Of a stretch of DNA of 64,000 bases, positions 37,971 through 49,987 are shown one piece after another. Source of the stretch: Agaricus subrufescens (Eukaryota > Basidiomycota > Agaricomycetes > Agaricales > Agaricaceae); the NCBI GenBank assembly GCA_029945375.1, contig CM057058.1:1612001-1676000 (forward strand), in the 5' to 3' direction. The notes beneath the pieces were generated by a model. That model did not search any database and was not told where the DNA came from. It saw only the letters and a program-made list of their open reading frames with translations. Position 1 is the stretch's first letter; every line of letters starts with the position of its first letter. Position numbers and translations under genes: made by a program.

Positions 37971-39086
37971 GGAGGCATACGATGATGTTCATCGCATCGA
38001 GTTGTTTTCTTGTTTTCCGGATGTCAAACTCGCTAAGGTTCTCTAGGTGGATTTCGGCTCTGAAACACTCTTCCCTTCCGTTTCTTTTTTGACCGCTGAA
38101 ACCGTTTTCACTTCTGGTTGTTCAAACTAATATTATGTCCTTCTATCCGAATATCCCTCTTGTTTGTTTTGATGATGATTCGCGCTTCTCGAAATGTCTG
38201 TTCGTGCATTTTTGTTCCATTCCAGTCACATATCTCCTCGTACAGTCTAGCTTTTCGTTTGTTTTGTATTCACTCCCGCTATGTACCGGCACTGTCACCT
38301 TCCATCCCTTCCATCTGAATTGTTGGTGTTGTCCTTTTCTTTTTCCCTCCTCTTTGTCACATATACACAAAGCTTTTCGTATTGTTTACTGTTCAAAAGC
38401 TCCATTATCTCATTCTATTTTCGATCATTGACTTGGGGGTAAATTTAACAGGTCGGTGACGTTTTTAATATGCTCTCTCAGCTATCGAGTAAAATAAATC
38501 AGTACTTAGTTATATACGTAACGTACATTATAGAAAAACGGAGTTTGATTTTTTCTCGGATAACGAAGATCGTTCTGGAATGATCTGATGCGAGTGATAC
38601 TCTTTTCCCGGAACTAATAGTTGAGTCATTCTTTTCCCCGGCTTTTAATCCTCTTTGAATCGTCAGGAGGTATCATTGAAACCCTGGCTGTTGGGACGTA
38701 ATTAGATTTGCCTTGATTTACGTGACTTAGTCTGCGTGATTGTATCATTTCCATTCGGATTAAGATCGTACAATCATTTGATCATTTACTTAAAATTTGA
38801 CTAGTACACCGCGGGTATTGCCTGTTATGGCTCGAGTCTCGGATGGCTGTCGTCTCCTATGAGAAATGGAAACCTCGCGTACTCTTACATAAATAGTTGC
38901 TTTGTTCCTGTGGGTCCTGTTACTTGGCAACCTTCCATTGTGGCTGAAGCTGCATACGGAAATCAAGTCAGGGGCACAGGCACGAGTAACATACCGGGCC
39001 GGTATTATTTGGCATTCCGTTGTGAAATAAATAAAGGAATGACGGATGTAACAATTTTTGTTTTTGGGATGAAATAAGTAAAAGGA
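37971..39086. other. Intergenic region, 3' UTR of the RNA-binding protein and upstream of RRP7
   Basis: It is AT- and pyrimidine-rich. Short frames (for example 38118-38431) are low-complexity and not convincing. No repeat or RNA gene was seen. Confidence 0.5.
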
Positions 39087-40107
39087 ATGGGCCAATCGAC
39101 CCTCGTTAGTGGATTCACGCCTGTTCCTGTCACATATCCTTCGACATCTACCTCGTCATCTGCTGTTACTCATTATATCTATGCGCGTGCTCATTCTGGA
39201 TCGAAGAAGCTGAAGGACGGATTACCTGAAGGGAGGACGCTGTTTTTGGTGAATGTACCACCGGATGCTACGGAGAGGGAGGTTGTGAAATTGTTTAAGA
39301 GTGCTGGGATGGTAGAGAAGGTGGTTTTCGGGGCTGAGAATGTTGAGGAAGTTGGACGTGATGCGGATGAAGACGATGATGAGGAAGAAGAGGTGGAAGA
39401 AGTGGTGACAGTCGAAGGTGAGAAACCCAAAAAACGACGCAAAATTCCCAAGGAAGAAATACCAAAAGTCGTACCTTTATCCACCACACCCCTACGGACA
39501 TTACGAAAAACAGGAGGGACGGCACATGTCGTCTTTCTCGACTCTTCTTCACTAGATCGTGCAGTCAACTCATTATCCAAACCCCGATCCTGGCCAACGG
39601 CAATAGAGAAAGGAGAAGAACCTATAGGTCTTTCCCATTATCTTTCCTTATATGATTCCCTGCGACCACCTTTGGATGCCGTTCGCGAACATGCTGATAC
39701 TTGTATCGAAGTGTTCGAATATGAATTGGCCAAGGCGAAACAAAAATCGCAATACAAGAAGGGTGAAGCTATTGTGGATGAAGATGGATTTACGCTTGTG
39801 ACAAGAGGTGGTGCTTATGGCCAGACATTGGGTGGTGGTGTCGCTGTGGCTAGCAAAAAGTTCCAACAGACCGGCGAGACCAGAACAAGGAGTAATAAGA
39901 GGAAAGAGAAGCGGGAGAAGGAGGACTTTTATGCTTTCCAGAAAGCAGAAAAGCAACGAAAAGGTTGGGCCTTTCACTTATACTCGTTGTGGTATCCATT
40001 TTAATGACTGCATGTGTGCAGAGATACTGGATTTGAAGCGCAAATGGGAAGAAGACAAAGAGAAAGTCGAAAAGTTGAAAGCCTCAAGACGGTTCAAACC
40101 ATATTAA
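39087..40107 (+). CDS. RRP7: Ribosome-biogenesis protein Rrp7
   Basis: Rrp7 is a component of the UtpC/CK2 module of the small-subunit processome in the nucleolus. The frame starts 'MGQSTLVSGFTPVPV', has an RRM-like N-terminal domain ('GRTLFLVNVPPDATEREVVK') interrupted by an acidic insert ('DADEDDDEEEEVEEV'), then 'TAHVVFLDSSSLDRAVNSL'. The C-terminal Rrp7 domain reads 'DEDGFTLVTRGG', 'KREKEDFYAFQKAEKQRK', and after an intron (39964-40021) 'EILDLKRKWEEDKEKVEKLK' ending 'ASRRFKPY'. The ending is diagnostic for Rrp7/RRP7A. Two exons, 320 residues, close to the usual length. The frame without splicing would end early and lose the conserved tail. Confidence 0.92.
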
Positions 40108-40986
40108 ATGCTAGGCCAAGACAGGACAAGTTAATTTAGTGAGCTTTCCCTCTGTTCTCCGGTATCTATTTTTCCTGAAGTACGACTTCTTCTGTTAGCA
40201 TACTATTGTATTATATCGTCGATTATTCATATGGCCCGGTACACCGTCAAGAGGGTGTCAGTTTCCCCAATTGTGGACTCGACCTGATAGTATAGGGCCA
40301 ACGCGGTGTGAATCGACACAAGAACGATCCCAAAGGCCAAATTTATGCGCAAGCACGACGATTTGTTGGCTGTCCAATGTATATGCTCAACCCGCTATCT
40401 ATTCCAACCATTGCCGGAATCATCAAGTTGCGCGAACGTTTGTGACGCTCATGATAATAGCCAAATCCACTAGTTACATTCATCTTCATCTCTTCCATCG
40501 AGGCAAGCTGGTGAATATAGATTGTTGATTGTTCCTGCCCTGTTTGCTGAAACCTACCGCATCCTTGAGTCACACGAGCTCGGTCCACCAGTTTTAAATC
40601 CTATTCAAAGACTATTCACCGATAGAACAAATTCGGCAATACGAGGTTCCAAAAGCAAATGTTAACGAAAGTGGAAGAACACAATTTCATCACTATTCGA
40701 TTGTAAAAAACATATTGTTCGTTGGCCTATTGGCGTGGAATATACAGAGCGTATATCAGTCACCAGAAGAAGACCATAACGCCTTGCAGAGCGTGTTCGG
40801 GCACCGCGTAATAAGGCATGATTTTTTAAAAAGAAACAAGAACAAAGAAAAAACAAAAGATCATAACGCTTTACCTCCTTTTGATAGTGGCAATTACTGC
40901 TAACGCGCACATCGTATAAACTGTCAACACTGGCTGGTATCATGGTCCATATACCCCCCAGATCGTAATGAAAGGAACTTAGCCCC

Positions 40987-43005
40987 TCAGTCTTGTAAGG
41001 CGGCTCTAAGCGCTCCAGGCGAGCGCGGCGTGATTTGACATGGGAAGCGTCTCAAGTGGCTGACAGAGTGTTTGGTCAGTAATTTTAAAAAACCAGGGTT
41101 CAACCTACGCGACCACTGGGCCCACCCAATCCATCTCAGGTTCAATTTCTCTACCATCTTTCCCTACCTCCTTTGAGATGATGAAATTCGCCAAGATGTT
41201 GGCAGTATTCAAAAACAAGGCCGCTTGAGCCAAATGCATTCCTATCATCGATGTGAGTTTTCCTGTAACTCGACATGAGACATATAGAGAGATGTTACCC
41301 GGGCAGATCCGACGACCAAACCCAAAGACATAGTCATACGGATCCTGCTGTGGGTCTTTGCCCATGAATCGTTCTGGGTCAAATACATCAGGGTCAGAGT
41401 AGACATTTTCATCATGAGCCATCGCCCTTAACAATTACGAGTCAGAATCAAATCAGTATGTCTCAAGGCTTTTTCCTCACCAAATGTTAGCCATAACCCG
41501 AGCTCCTTTCGGGATATAATAACCATTGTAACTGTTATCCTCTGTCACTTGGTGCGTAATTCCTGGTGAGACGGAGGTTATAAATTTGATAATCCGGTAC
41601 GACTCTTGATTTACACTTACCAAGGGGTACAATAGAACCCCACCGCGTGATTTCCTTGATCATCGCGTTCACGTATGGAAGAGACGACATGTCTTGGTGG
41701 GTAACCATTCTATCACCAACTACTCGGTCAATCTCGTCTCGGGCGCGTTCTTGAACTGCTGGGTATTGCGCCATGACAAAGAAAAGTGAGGTTACACCGG
41801 AAACAGTCTGTCATGTCGGATACTCGATCAGCAAGAGCAATTCATCTGGCTGAATAACACTGACTGTATCGCCACCGCCAGTGTATAAGGATGCACTACA
41901 TAGCCGAATGATATCCTCCTGCTCATCTTGACTGGACGCGAACTGTTCTTCACTGGTGAGATGATCAGATACGAAGGAATCTTGGTATGATCCGGATGCC
42001 TGTGTTCCAAGAGGGGAGATCATTACTCTTACCCGTTCAGACTAATGAGAATTAACCAACCATTTGGGACTTTGTCCATAAAAAAGGACGTCCCTCATTT
42101 TCACTTAATTTATCACCACCTTCATGGGCAATCCTTTTGAAGCTGGCTCCAGGAAACCAGTCAGGGATGAATCGCACTTGGGGGTCAAATATTTCACAAT
42201 TGTTACCCATTCAACGTAGGAAACTCACGGAAAGGGAAGAATTCAATCCAGTATTTTCCCGGAACGTTCAGCGCACCCAACAGACGCATATTGTCCTCTA
42301 GTGCGGACACAAATTTATCAGTTGTAGATTCCACGTGATAGCCATATGCAACACTCATGATCATCGAGACGGCATTTCTACGTGCAAAATCAGGGTGTCT
42401 TGGTGAGTTCGAGATTATCAGATGAATTGGATGAAAGGTTTACCTGCGAATGTGGGTAATATATTCATGTGGGGTTTCGAGCAATCCTTTCAATAAGATG
42501 TTGCATTCATCTATTTGTAAATCCCTGTATGACTGTATAGCCCTCTGGTTCATTGTCTTGTGAAGAAGTGTCCTGTATATTTTGAACCGAGGGTTCGACG
42601 TCTTCGTAACGAACACAGAATTGTCCCGCTTTCCTAGGTATCCGCTCATCCAGAACGTGGGCCTGCTCGAATAGATGGCCGAGCGGTGGTTGAGGAGGTC
42701 ATCTGCTGTTTTATAGTCGTTCAATATGATCGTTTTACCATTGAACATCCAGAAACACATCACGGGGCCTGTGAATGGTGGTCATTCACAGAGTACAACC
42801 AACAAAATGAAAGTCAGTCAGGGGTACCATATGTTTGAGACAACTTCTTGAAAACCTTCCAGCTTTCTGTTTTCGGAATGTGATGGATGTTACCGAATAG
42901 GCCACCAGGCGGTCCTGGTGGTAGCTTGGAGTGTTTCGTGCGTCGCCAGATTTCCAATCCAAGGAGAGCGCAGAATGCTACTGCCAAGTAATCGATAGCT
43001 GTCAT
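40987..43005 (-). CDS. Cytochrome P450 monooxygenase, paralogue 1
   Basis: A membrane-anchored haem-thiolate monooxygenase, likely in the ER. Start ATG at 43003-43005 ('MTAIDYLAVAFCALLGLEIW', N-terminal anchor) then the proline hinge 'KLPPGPPGG'. Exons carry '[16 protein letters not shown]', '[18 protein letters not shown]', then the I-helix 'YTGGGDT|TVSGVTS' split by an intron, the K-helix ExxR in 'IKEITRWGSI', 'DPERFMG', and the haem loop '[10 protein letters not shown]' with the Cys ligand. The last short exon is '[20 protein letters not shown]' up to TGA at 40987-40989. About ten exons. All core motifs are present, so it may be functional. The substrate is unknown; the subfamily was not assigned. 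Confidence 0.88.
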
Positions 43006-43478
43006 GATGTCGGCACAAGTGAGGGTATCAAGATGCCAATTTATTTCTACGCATATTTATTGTTTGCCATATATTCTCCTGAGTCGGCCTGCCAGCCGTG
43101 AATATAGCGTGAACAGCCTACAATGACTTGTTTTATTGACCCTTCTCCAAATCAATTCCGACATGCCTCGGACCAACAAATGTATAAATAGCTTATTAAG
43201 ATCAGTGATCACCCATTGTATTCTCGGACACCATTTTGTCCGACAGATACACAGGAGTCAGGCCAGAGTCTGTCACAGGTCACTGAGTTCAGTTAGCCAA
43301 GCCAGTTCCATTGTATAATATACTCAGCCCCGTCCATGGAAAATTTCTCCGAGGGACACGGGATGCTTCAAAGCAGAAGAGCGCATCTGAACTTCGCAGA
43401 GGCCGGTTGCTCACCCCTCATTTACGAGAGAAATAGAATATCACCGGACTCTTAAAAACTCATACACAGAGATTTTAA

Positions 43479-43561
43479 TGACTGCTGCAGGATTCCACCC
43501 TACAATTGCTGATACGATTCAGCAGTCCAAGCCAAACGCGCTACCATCGCGCTAGGAGGTC
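43479..43561 (-). pseudogene. tRNA(Trp)-like relic upstream of P450 paralogue 1
   Basis: Read on the minus strand, it begins GACCTCCTAGCGCGATGG, an A-box-like D arm close to eukaryotic tRNA(Trp), and ends in a degraded T arm and CAGTCA. The 3' acceptor strand (GCAGTC) cannot pair properly with GACCTCC, and no CCA anticodon is seen at the expected loop. It is not a working tRNA. The same broken ends occur in the three other copies, so decay preceded the duplications. Confidence 0.6.
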
Positions 43562-43678
43562 ACGCGTCGGGCACATAACCAGATTTGATTGACGAGTCGA
43601 CGACACCACGGATCAGTCACAGTGCTTGTTCATAGCCCATCACTCATCTCCCCAGTCCTTACCTCCGCAAACCACAAC

Positions 43679-43904
43679 GTGGCTCTCAACTGAGTAATAT
43701 TTAGTCACCAGCATGTGTCAATATCTCCCCGGTTTATCCGTCGGAACCGAAGAAACTGAGGTCACCAGGATCCCGTTGACGGTTGAGCACCACCATTGAG
43801 CTGTCGCTTGAGATGTCCATTGTCCCACCGTCTGGAAATGACGCTTCTGGGCGCTCCGGTGGCTCCAGGAAGCTACAATATACTAGTTGGATTTGGCTCA
43901 GACC
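43679..43904 (+). pseudogene. Truncated copy of the WBP2-like gene (exon 1 only)
   Basis: It matches 47337-47554 over about 220 bp, including 'CCGGAACCGAAGAAACTGAG' near 43744. The start codon is GTG (43679-43681) where the intact gene has ATG. Similarity ends at 'GATTTGGCTCAG' just before the intact gene's first splice donor, so only most of exon 1 is present. It lies at the junction of the two P450 units, which explains its truncation. Confidence 0.85.
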
Positions 43905-44503
43905 ATATTAGTGTGAATCGACACAGGAATGTTCTCAAAGGGCAAATTTGTGAGCTGGGATGTCGATTTGTGAGCACTGGGGATGACGATTTGTTGGCTG
44001 TCCAATGTATACACCCAACCCTCCGTCTATCCCAATTGCTGCCGAAATGATCAAGCGGCGCGAATATCAGTGACATTCAGAGTGGTAGTAAATTCCCCTA
44101 GGTAACTTAGCTCTATCTCCTCCATCAAGGCAAGCTGGTGAATATAGATTGTTTTGAAATCTGTCTCATCCATGAATCACACGAGCTCCGGCCACCAATC
44201 TTAAATCTTATTTGAAGATTATTTACCAATTGTACAAATTTGACAATATGGGGTTCAAAGCAAATGTTAACAAAAGTGGAAGAACATAATTTCAACTCTA
44301 CCCGATTGTAAAAACACATTGTTCGTCGGCCTATGGGCGTAGAATTTGCAAAGTATATATCAGTTACCAGAAGAACATCATAACGTTTTACATCTCTTTG
44401 ATAGTAACAATTACTGTTAATACGCACATCGCATAAATCGTCAATACTGACTGGTACCATGGTCCATATACCCCCCAGATCGTAATGAATTAAACTTAGT
44501 CCC

Positions 44504-46515
44504 TCAGTCTTGTAGGGCGGCTTTAAGCGCTCCAGGCGAACGCGGCGTGATTCGACATGGGAAGCGTTGCAAGTGGCTGACAAAGTGTTGGTCAGTTATT
44601 TCAAAAGGTCAAGAGTTAAACTTACGCGACCGCGTTACCCGCCCACTGTATCTCGGGTTCGATCTCTCTACCATCTTTCCCTACCTCCTTCGAGATCATG
44701 AAATTCGCCAAGATGTTGGTAATGTTCACAAACAAGGCCGCTTGAGCTAAATGCATTCCTATCATCGAGGTCAATTTTCCTGTAACTCGACCAAGATCAT
44801 ATAGAGAAATCTTACCTGGGCAGATCCGACGACCAAACCCAAAGATGTAGTCATTTGGATCCTGTTGTGGAGTTTCGCCCATGAATCGTTCTGGGTCAAA
44901 TACGTTTGGGTCAGGGTAGACATTTTCATCATGAGCCATTGCCCTTAACAATTACAAGTCAGAATCAAATCAGTATGCCCATGGCTCTTTCCTCACCAAA
45001 TGTTAGCTGTGACGCGAGCACCTTTCGGGATATAATAACCATTGTAAGTGTCATCCTCTGTCACTTGATGCGCGATTCCTGACGGGACAAAGGTTTGAAA
45101 CTGGATAGCTTGGCACGATTCCTAATTTACACTTACCAAGAGGTGCAATGGTGCCCCACCGCATGATCTCCTTGATCACTGCGTTCACGTACGGGAGAGA
45201 TGATATGTCTTGGTGGGTAACCATTCTATCACCAACTATTCGGTCAATCTCGTCTCGGGCGCGTTCCTGAACTGCTGGGTGAAGCGCCATGACAAGGAAA
45301 AGCGATGTTACACCAGAAACAGTCTGTCATATCGGACACTCGATCAGCGAGAGCAATTCATTTGGCTGAACAACACTGACCGTATCGCCGCCTCCGGCGT
45401 ATAAAGATGCGCTACAGAGCTGGATGATATCCTCCCGTTCATCTTGACTAGATGCGAACTGTTCTTCCCTCGTGAGGTGATCAGATACGAACGAATTTTG
45501 ATATGACTCGGTTGCCTTTGTATCGGAGGGAATCAACACTTTTATACTTTCGAGCCACTGAGAACTAACCATTTGGGACTTTGTCCATAAAAAAGGACTT
45601 TGTTCGTTTTCAACTACTTTATCACCAGCTTCATAGGCAATCCTTTTGAAGCCGGCTCCAGGGAACCAGTCAGGGATGAATCGCACTTGGGGTCAAACAC
45701 TTCATAATCGTTACCTATTCAAGGTCGGGAAACTCACGGATTGGGAAGAATTCAATCCAGTATTTTCCCGGAACGTTCAGCGCACCCAGCGTACGTAAAT
45801 TATTCTCCAATGCGGACACGAATTTATCAGTTGTAGATTCCACCTGATAGCCATATGCAACATTCATGATCACTGAGACAGCATTTCTACGTGCAAACAT
45901 AAGGGTTTCTTGGTGAGTTCGAGGTAACGAGATGAATTGAATGGACAACTTACCTGCGAATATGGGTAATGAATTCATGCGGGGTTTCGAGTAATCCTTT
46001 CAATAAGATGTTACATTCATCTAGTTGCAGATTCCTGTATGACTGTATAACTCTCTGGTTCAGTGTCTTGTGAAGAAGCGTTCTGTACATTTTGAACCGA
46101 GGGTTTGACGTCTTCGTAATGAACACCGTGTTGTCCCGCTTTGCTAGATATCCGCTCATCCAGAACGTAGGTCTGCTCGAATAAATGACTGATCGGCGAT
46201 TGAGGAGGTCATCTGCCGTTTTATAGTCGTTCAGTATGATCGTTTTGCCGTTGAACATCCAGAAACATATCATGGGGCCTGTCAATGGTGGACATTTACA
46301 AAGTACAACCAACAAGACGAAAGTAAGTCAAGCGTACCATAGGTTTGAGACAACTTCTTGAAAACCTTCCAGCTTTCTGTGCTCGGAATGTGATGAATGT
46401 TACCGAACAGGCCACCAGGCGGCCCGGGTGGCAACTTGGAGTATTTCGTGTGTCGCCAGATTCCCAATCCAAGGAGAACGCAGAGTGCTACCGCCAGCTG
46501 ATCGGTAGCTGTCAT
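44504..46515 (-). CDS. Cytochrome P450 monooxygenase, paralogue 2
   Basis: Same family and exon plan as paralogue 1. Start ATG at 46513-46515 ('[20 protein letters not shown]'), hinge 'KLPPGPPGG', '[18 protein letters not shown]', I-helix 'YAGGGDT|TVSGVTS', ExxR in '[14 protein letters not shown]', 'DPERFMG', haem loop '[10 protein letters not shown]', last exon '[20 protein letters not shown]' with TGA at 44504-44506. No disabling change was seen. One line of the 3' flank is open in another frame (44125-44583), which is only a shadow. The upstream region carries the tRNA-like relic. Confidence 0.88.
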
Positions 46516-47157
46516 GGTGTCAGCACAAGTGACGGTATCAAATTCAAGAAGTCAGTGTATTTCTACTATCATTCATTGCTTACCAAATGTCCTCTTGAGT
46601 CGGTTTGCCAGTTGAGAATAACCTACAACGACACGTTCTATCGACCCTTTTGAATCACTTCCGTTCTGCCTGGAATTAATAAATATATAGAGAAAGCCAG
46701 GAATTATCTCACCTCGATACCAGGAATACACGTGGGTGTTGCCTATTTGGGTGACCCACGACGAAGTTCTTGACCAAAACCTGATAGTTTACTAGCACAA
46801 GTTGCATGAACGCACAGAGGGGTTCAGCGCCTGCCCAATACCAAGGGTAATGGACCCAGCGAAGTAGCCACATGTTTGATGATACATTCGTAGCTTATTA
46901 AGGTTACTTGTCGTATTCTCGCGGCTCGGGCATCACTTCGTCCCACGGACACACAGGAGTCAGGCCAGCGTCAGGCAGCTAAACAATTTCCATCGTCGGG
47001 TATACTCAGGCCACTACATAGGATTCCCGAGACAAACGGGACATGGGATGCCTCAAAGCAGGAGAGCGCATCTGAACTTCCTCCAGGCTGGTTGCTCACT
47101 CCTTCCTGATTTACGACAGAAAAATGGAATGCCGCTGTGGTTTTAGAAACTCACTAC

Positions 47158-47232
47158 AGAATTCTAGCAGGACTCGAACCTACAACTTTATGCAAGATTC
47201 GGCAGTCAATCCAACTCAACGCTACCCTTGTC
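47158..47232 (-). pseudogene. tRNA(Trp)-like relic upstream of P450 paralogue 2
   Basis: The minus strand reads GACAAGGGTAGCG, a copy that has lost about 13 nt of the D arm. It keeps the clearest B box of the four, GGTTCGAGTCC, within GTAGGTTCGAGTCCTGC. The acceptor stem does not close. It lies about 105 bp upstream of the WBP2-like start and about 640 bp upstream of P450 paralogue 2. Confidence 0.6.
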
Positions 47233-47336
47233 ACGCGTCGGGCACATGACGAGATTTGATTGACGATATCAGCCACAGCGCCTGTTCTGGTTCATAGCCC
47301 ATCATCTCCTCAGTCCTTACCTCTGCAAACCACAAC

Positions 47337-48042
47337 ATGGCTCTCAACTGTGTAATGCTTAATCACCAACATGTGCCAATACCTCTTCCCGGTCCATCCG
47401 CCGGAACCGAAGAAACTGAGGTCACCAGAATCCCGTTGACCGCCACCGTGGAGCTGTCGCTTGAAATGCCCGTCGTCCCACCGTCTGGAAATGAGACCTC
47501 TGGGGGCTCTGGTGGCTCCAGGAAGCTACAGTCTACTGGATGGATTTGGCTCAGTGACCAACGAGTACGTTTGGAATACTTCATTTCTGGACCTGGGTAT
47601 TGAGTGGTTGTCCACCAGTTCGTTTTCATAAAAGACCCCGCGAAGAATTCCCAGCTCAGCTCACTGTCAGTACCCCTCCATTCAATCCTACAGACGAAAT
47701 ACGAGCAGCCCATCTTTGGCGGAAACTATCTCGTAATCGAAGTCAAACCCACCAGCGGCGGTGGTTTAACAGAGGGGACCAAAGCTGAGGTCCGCTTCAA
47801 GAACGAAGCCATCTTCCCGTTCATCAGCCTTCTCCAAAAGACTCGAGAGAAGGCAATCTACATGAGACGACAGATTGCTGATGAGGAGGTTGATGAGAGT
47901 CTTCGTATGTGCCTCACTTGTCGTACCTTTTCGCCCGCTCATCATCTACCCATCAGCCACATATACTACACCTGCCCAATCAACGTCTACGGTGCCATTG
48001 GGCGGTGTTCCTACAGACAATCCTCCAGAGTACGAGATCTGA
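47337..48042 (+). CDS. WBP2-like GRAM-domain protein
   Basis: Three exons give a 199-residue protein: 47337-47564, 47619-47904, 47957-48042. The start is 'MALNCVMLNHQHVPIPLPG'; exon 1 ends 'WLSDQR'. Exon 2 reads 'FVFIKDPAKNSQLSSLSV' and 'EQPIFGGNYLVIEVKPTSGG', the GRAM-like core shared with animal WW-domain-binding protein 2 ('QPVFGANYI' there). Exon 3 ends 'NPPEYEI', a PPxY motif for binding WW domains. Family members are thought to link WW-domain proteins to transcription or membranes; no specific role is visible here. Splice phases are exact. A truncated copy of exon 1 sits at 43679-43904. Confidence 0.87.
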
Positions 48043-48328
48043 AATTGCGTATGTATACCATTCGTGAATCACTTGTAGCTTGTACCAAAGACATTTTGTG
48101 TACTTTACCCACATACGTAAGTTAATGTAGTATTATTTGCTTTGAAGATGCTCCTGAGCTCAGTTGAGTTCCCTAGTGAATACTTCTTGTTTATGTCAAA
48201 AGATGCGCTGATAGATTGATTGACTAGTAGTTGATTGTTGGCTTCCCACGGACTGATCTCTAATAGACATATTCCGACTTGCCGAATTTATTCTTGGATC
48301 GTATATACAAGGTGACAAGGACGAAAAA

Positions 48329-49574
48329 TCAAGGCAAACCCCTTCCACTATTGATAGCATTCGCCACTTGACTGGTGTTGGGGCGATTGAAAGCATATCT
48401 GTCAGATACAAGTCAGAACAACCATCATGAATAAGAGCGCATCCGGTCATCACCTTTCATAACTGTCGAGATAGAGATCATCAGTACTGCACGTGGCGAC
48501 CGTAGCCGGGTGTGAGAATAGACGGTGCAGCCAAGCATTGAACCGGTCTCCTCCAGGAAGCTCAAACCCCCTGTAATGTTTCAATACAAGTCGCGCCCTA
48601 TAAAGCCCTGCCATAAATTCAAATCTCGTCAAAACTGTTCAGCGACACTTATAGGTAGAACAGTAACCTACAAGGAGCAACCATCACATCTGTCCATCCC
48701 AGATCCCCACCCTCAACCCACAGACCGAGGCCCTTACTCAATGCTTGACGTTCTCCATCACCGAAAATCCCACCTCCGCCGAGTATTTCTCTTTCAGCTC
48801 TCTCAAGAAGGCCGACGAGCGTTTCGATGGCTTGATGGAACTCTTTCCCTGTGGTGATTTGGACTTCTACGTCTTGTGCCTGAAGGAACCTGTAAAATGC
48901 TGGGACCAGGATCCGATTAACGTGATCGCTCTGAAGTTTAACCAGAGCCCTGGCATCTAAGTGGACCGAATCATTAAACTTCCACTGCATGGAACAGCAT
49001 TCACGTACAGGGGTTGGTGGCAGGTGGAAGAAGTGATCGCCGAGTAGTGTTAGATGCCAAGCTAATACCCGTAATTAGTACCTTGGCAATTGATGAAGTT
49101 TCTTGAAACATGATAACGCACTCTTCGAGGTACTCTAATATGATTGTACTTTCATTCAATGCCCTGGGCGGATTGTAATTGTTGAACCTGAGCCCCGGAA
49201 CGAGGCCCTTCGGGGAAACATCCAGAAGTTCCTGAGGTTTCTTGTAAGGATCCACTTCATCTGCCGGTTCATGTGCATGGTATATGAATGATTAGAATTC
49301 TGAAACAAGCGCAAATCTAACTCACAGTACTGGAAGATTTGAGTGTCATATATATAAGTCATCGCTTTTTGTACAGTCGGACAGACAAACATGCCTTGTA
49401 CGGCGCTCCGAGGAATTCAAAAGCGATCCATACACGTTGCACGAATGGACAAAAGCAACTCCCGAACAACGTAATATCTTCATCCTTGCTGTGGCGAGTA
49501 ACGGTTTCAAGAGCTGGACCAGTGCACCTAGTGTGGTAGTTCCTGCCTTTGTCCCCTTTTGTATTATCAGGCAT
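48329..49574 (-). CDS. Glutathione S-transferase, omega-like
   Basis: It conjugates or reduces substrates with glutathione. Start 'MPDNTKGDKGRNYHTR' (ATG 49572-49574). The thioredoxin-fold half shows 'LFGSCFCPFVQRVWIAFE' with the CPF active-site region typical of omega-type fungal GSTs. 'APYK' is then followed by 'YYEVDPYKKPQELLDVSPKG' only if a 4-nt exon (TACT, 49326-49329) is used. The C-terminal half has 'LPPATNPYARALVKLQSDHV', 'GWTDVMVAPFLTRFEF' and the end 'NRPNTSQVANAINSGRGLP' with TGA at 48329-48331. Several introns are placed by continuity, and the first intron has a GC donor (AAG|GCATGT). It lies between the P450 pairs, and a link to P450 product conjugation is only suggestive. Confidence 0.86.
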
Positions 49575-49716
49575 GACGTTCGAAAGAATAGAGTAGACCA
49601 GGGTAGACAATATCAGGCGCCTGATCGGTGGGAAAGTTTTGGGAAAGTTTGATGTTTCGATCATATCATGACATCATATATCACGACAATTAAACGTCGT
49701 CAAGTCCCCGACGCAT

Positions 49717-49796
49717 GACCTCCTGGCGCACTGGTAGCACGTTTGGCTTCGACTACCGAATCTTACCAAAAGGTTGTAGGAGCCCTGTGGCAGTCA
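49717..49796 (+). pseudogene. tRNA(Trp)-like relic upstream of P450 paralogue 3 and the GST
   Basis: GACCTCCTGGCGCACTGG at the 5' end matches the A-box half of tRNA(Trp). The T arm is broken (TTGTAGGAGCCCTG), so no B box is left. It lies 142 bp upstream of the GST ATG on the other strand and 1.1 kb upstream of P450 paralogue 3. Confidence 0.58.
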
Positions 49797-49987
49797 CTAG
49801 AATCTTTATGTATGAATTTTGAAAGAGTACAGTGACATTATATTTCTCGTAAATCAGGAAGGCGTGAGCAACCAACCTCTGGGAAGTTCAGACGCGCTGT
49901 TCTGCTTTGAGGCATCCCATGTGTCTCTCAGAAAGGGAATATCCATGGAGGGGCCTGAGCAGTGAGTATACCCCACAATGGAAATTA

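Larger units (their letters stand above)
40290..43904. repeat. P450 tandem unit 1
   Basis: This unit repeats as 43905-47555. Shared parts are the P450 3' flank ('GTGTGAATCGACACA' near 40310 and 43912; 'GATTTGTTGGCTGTCCAATG' near 40360 and 43988), the P450 gene, the tRNA-like relic, and the 5' part of the WBP2-like gene. The unit is about 3.6 kb. The right end is defined where the WBP2-like similarity stops (43904) and the next unit's P450 3' flank begins. Confidence 0.75.
43905..47555. repeat. P450 tandem unit 2
   Basis: Second copy of the 3.6-kb unit. Its right end is the real WBP2-like gene, so this is probably the original location and unit 1 the duplicate. It contains P450 paralogue 2 and the tRNA-like relic at 47158. 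Confidence 0.7.

Noticed and set aside
44125..44583. 152-codon minus-strand frame downstream of P450 paralogue 2
   Set aside because: It overlaps the last P450 exon in another frame, and the rest is the shared 3' flank, with no domain.
47604..48125. Single long plus-strand frame as the second half of the WBP2-like gene
   Set aside because: Reading through the second intron yields unlike sequence, while splicing 47904 to 47957 gives the PPxY end.
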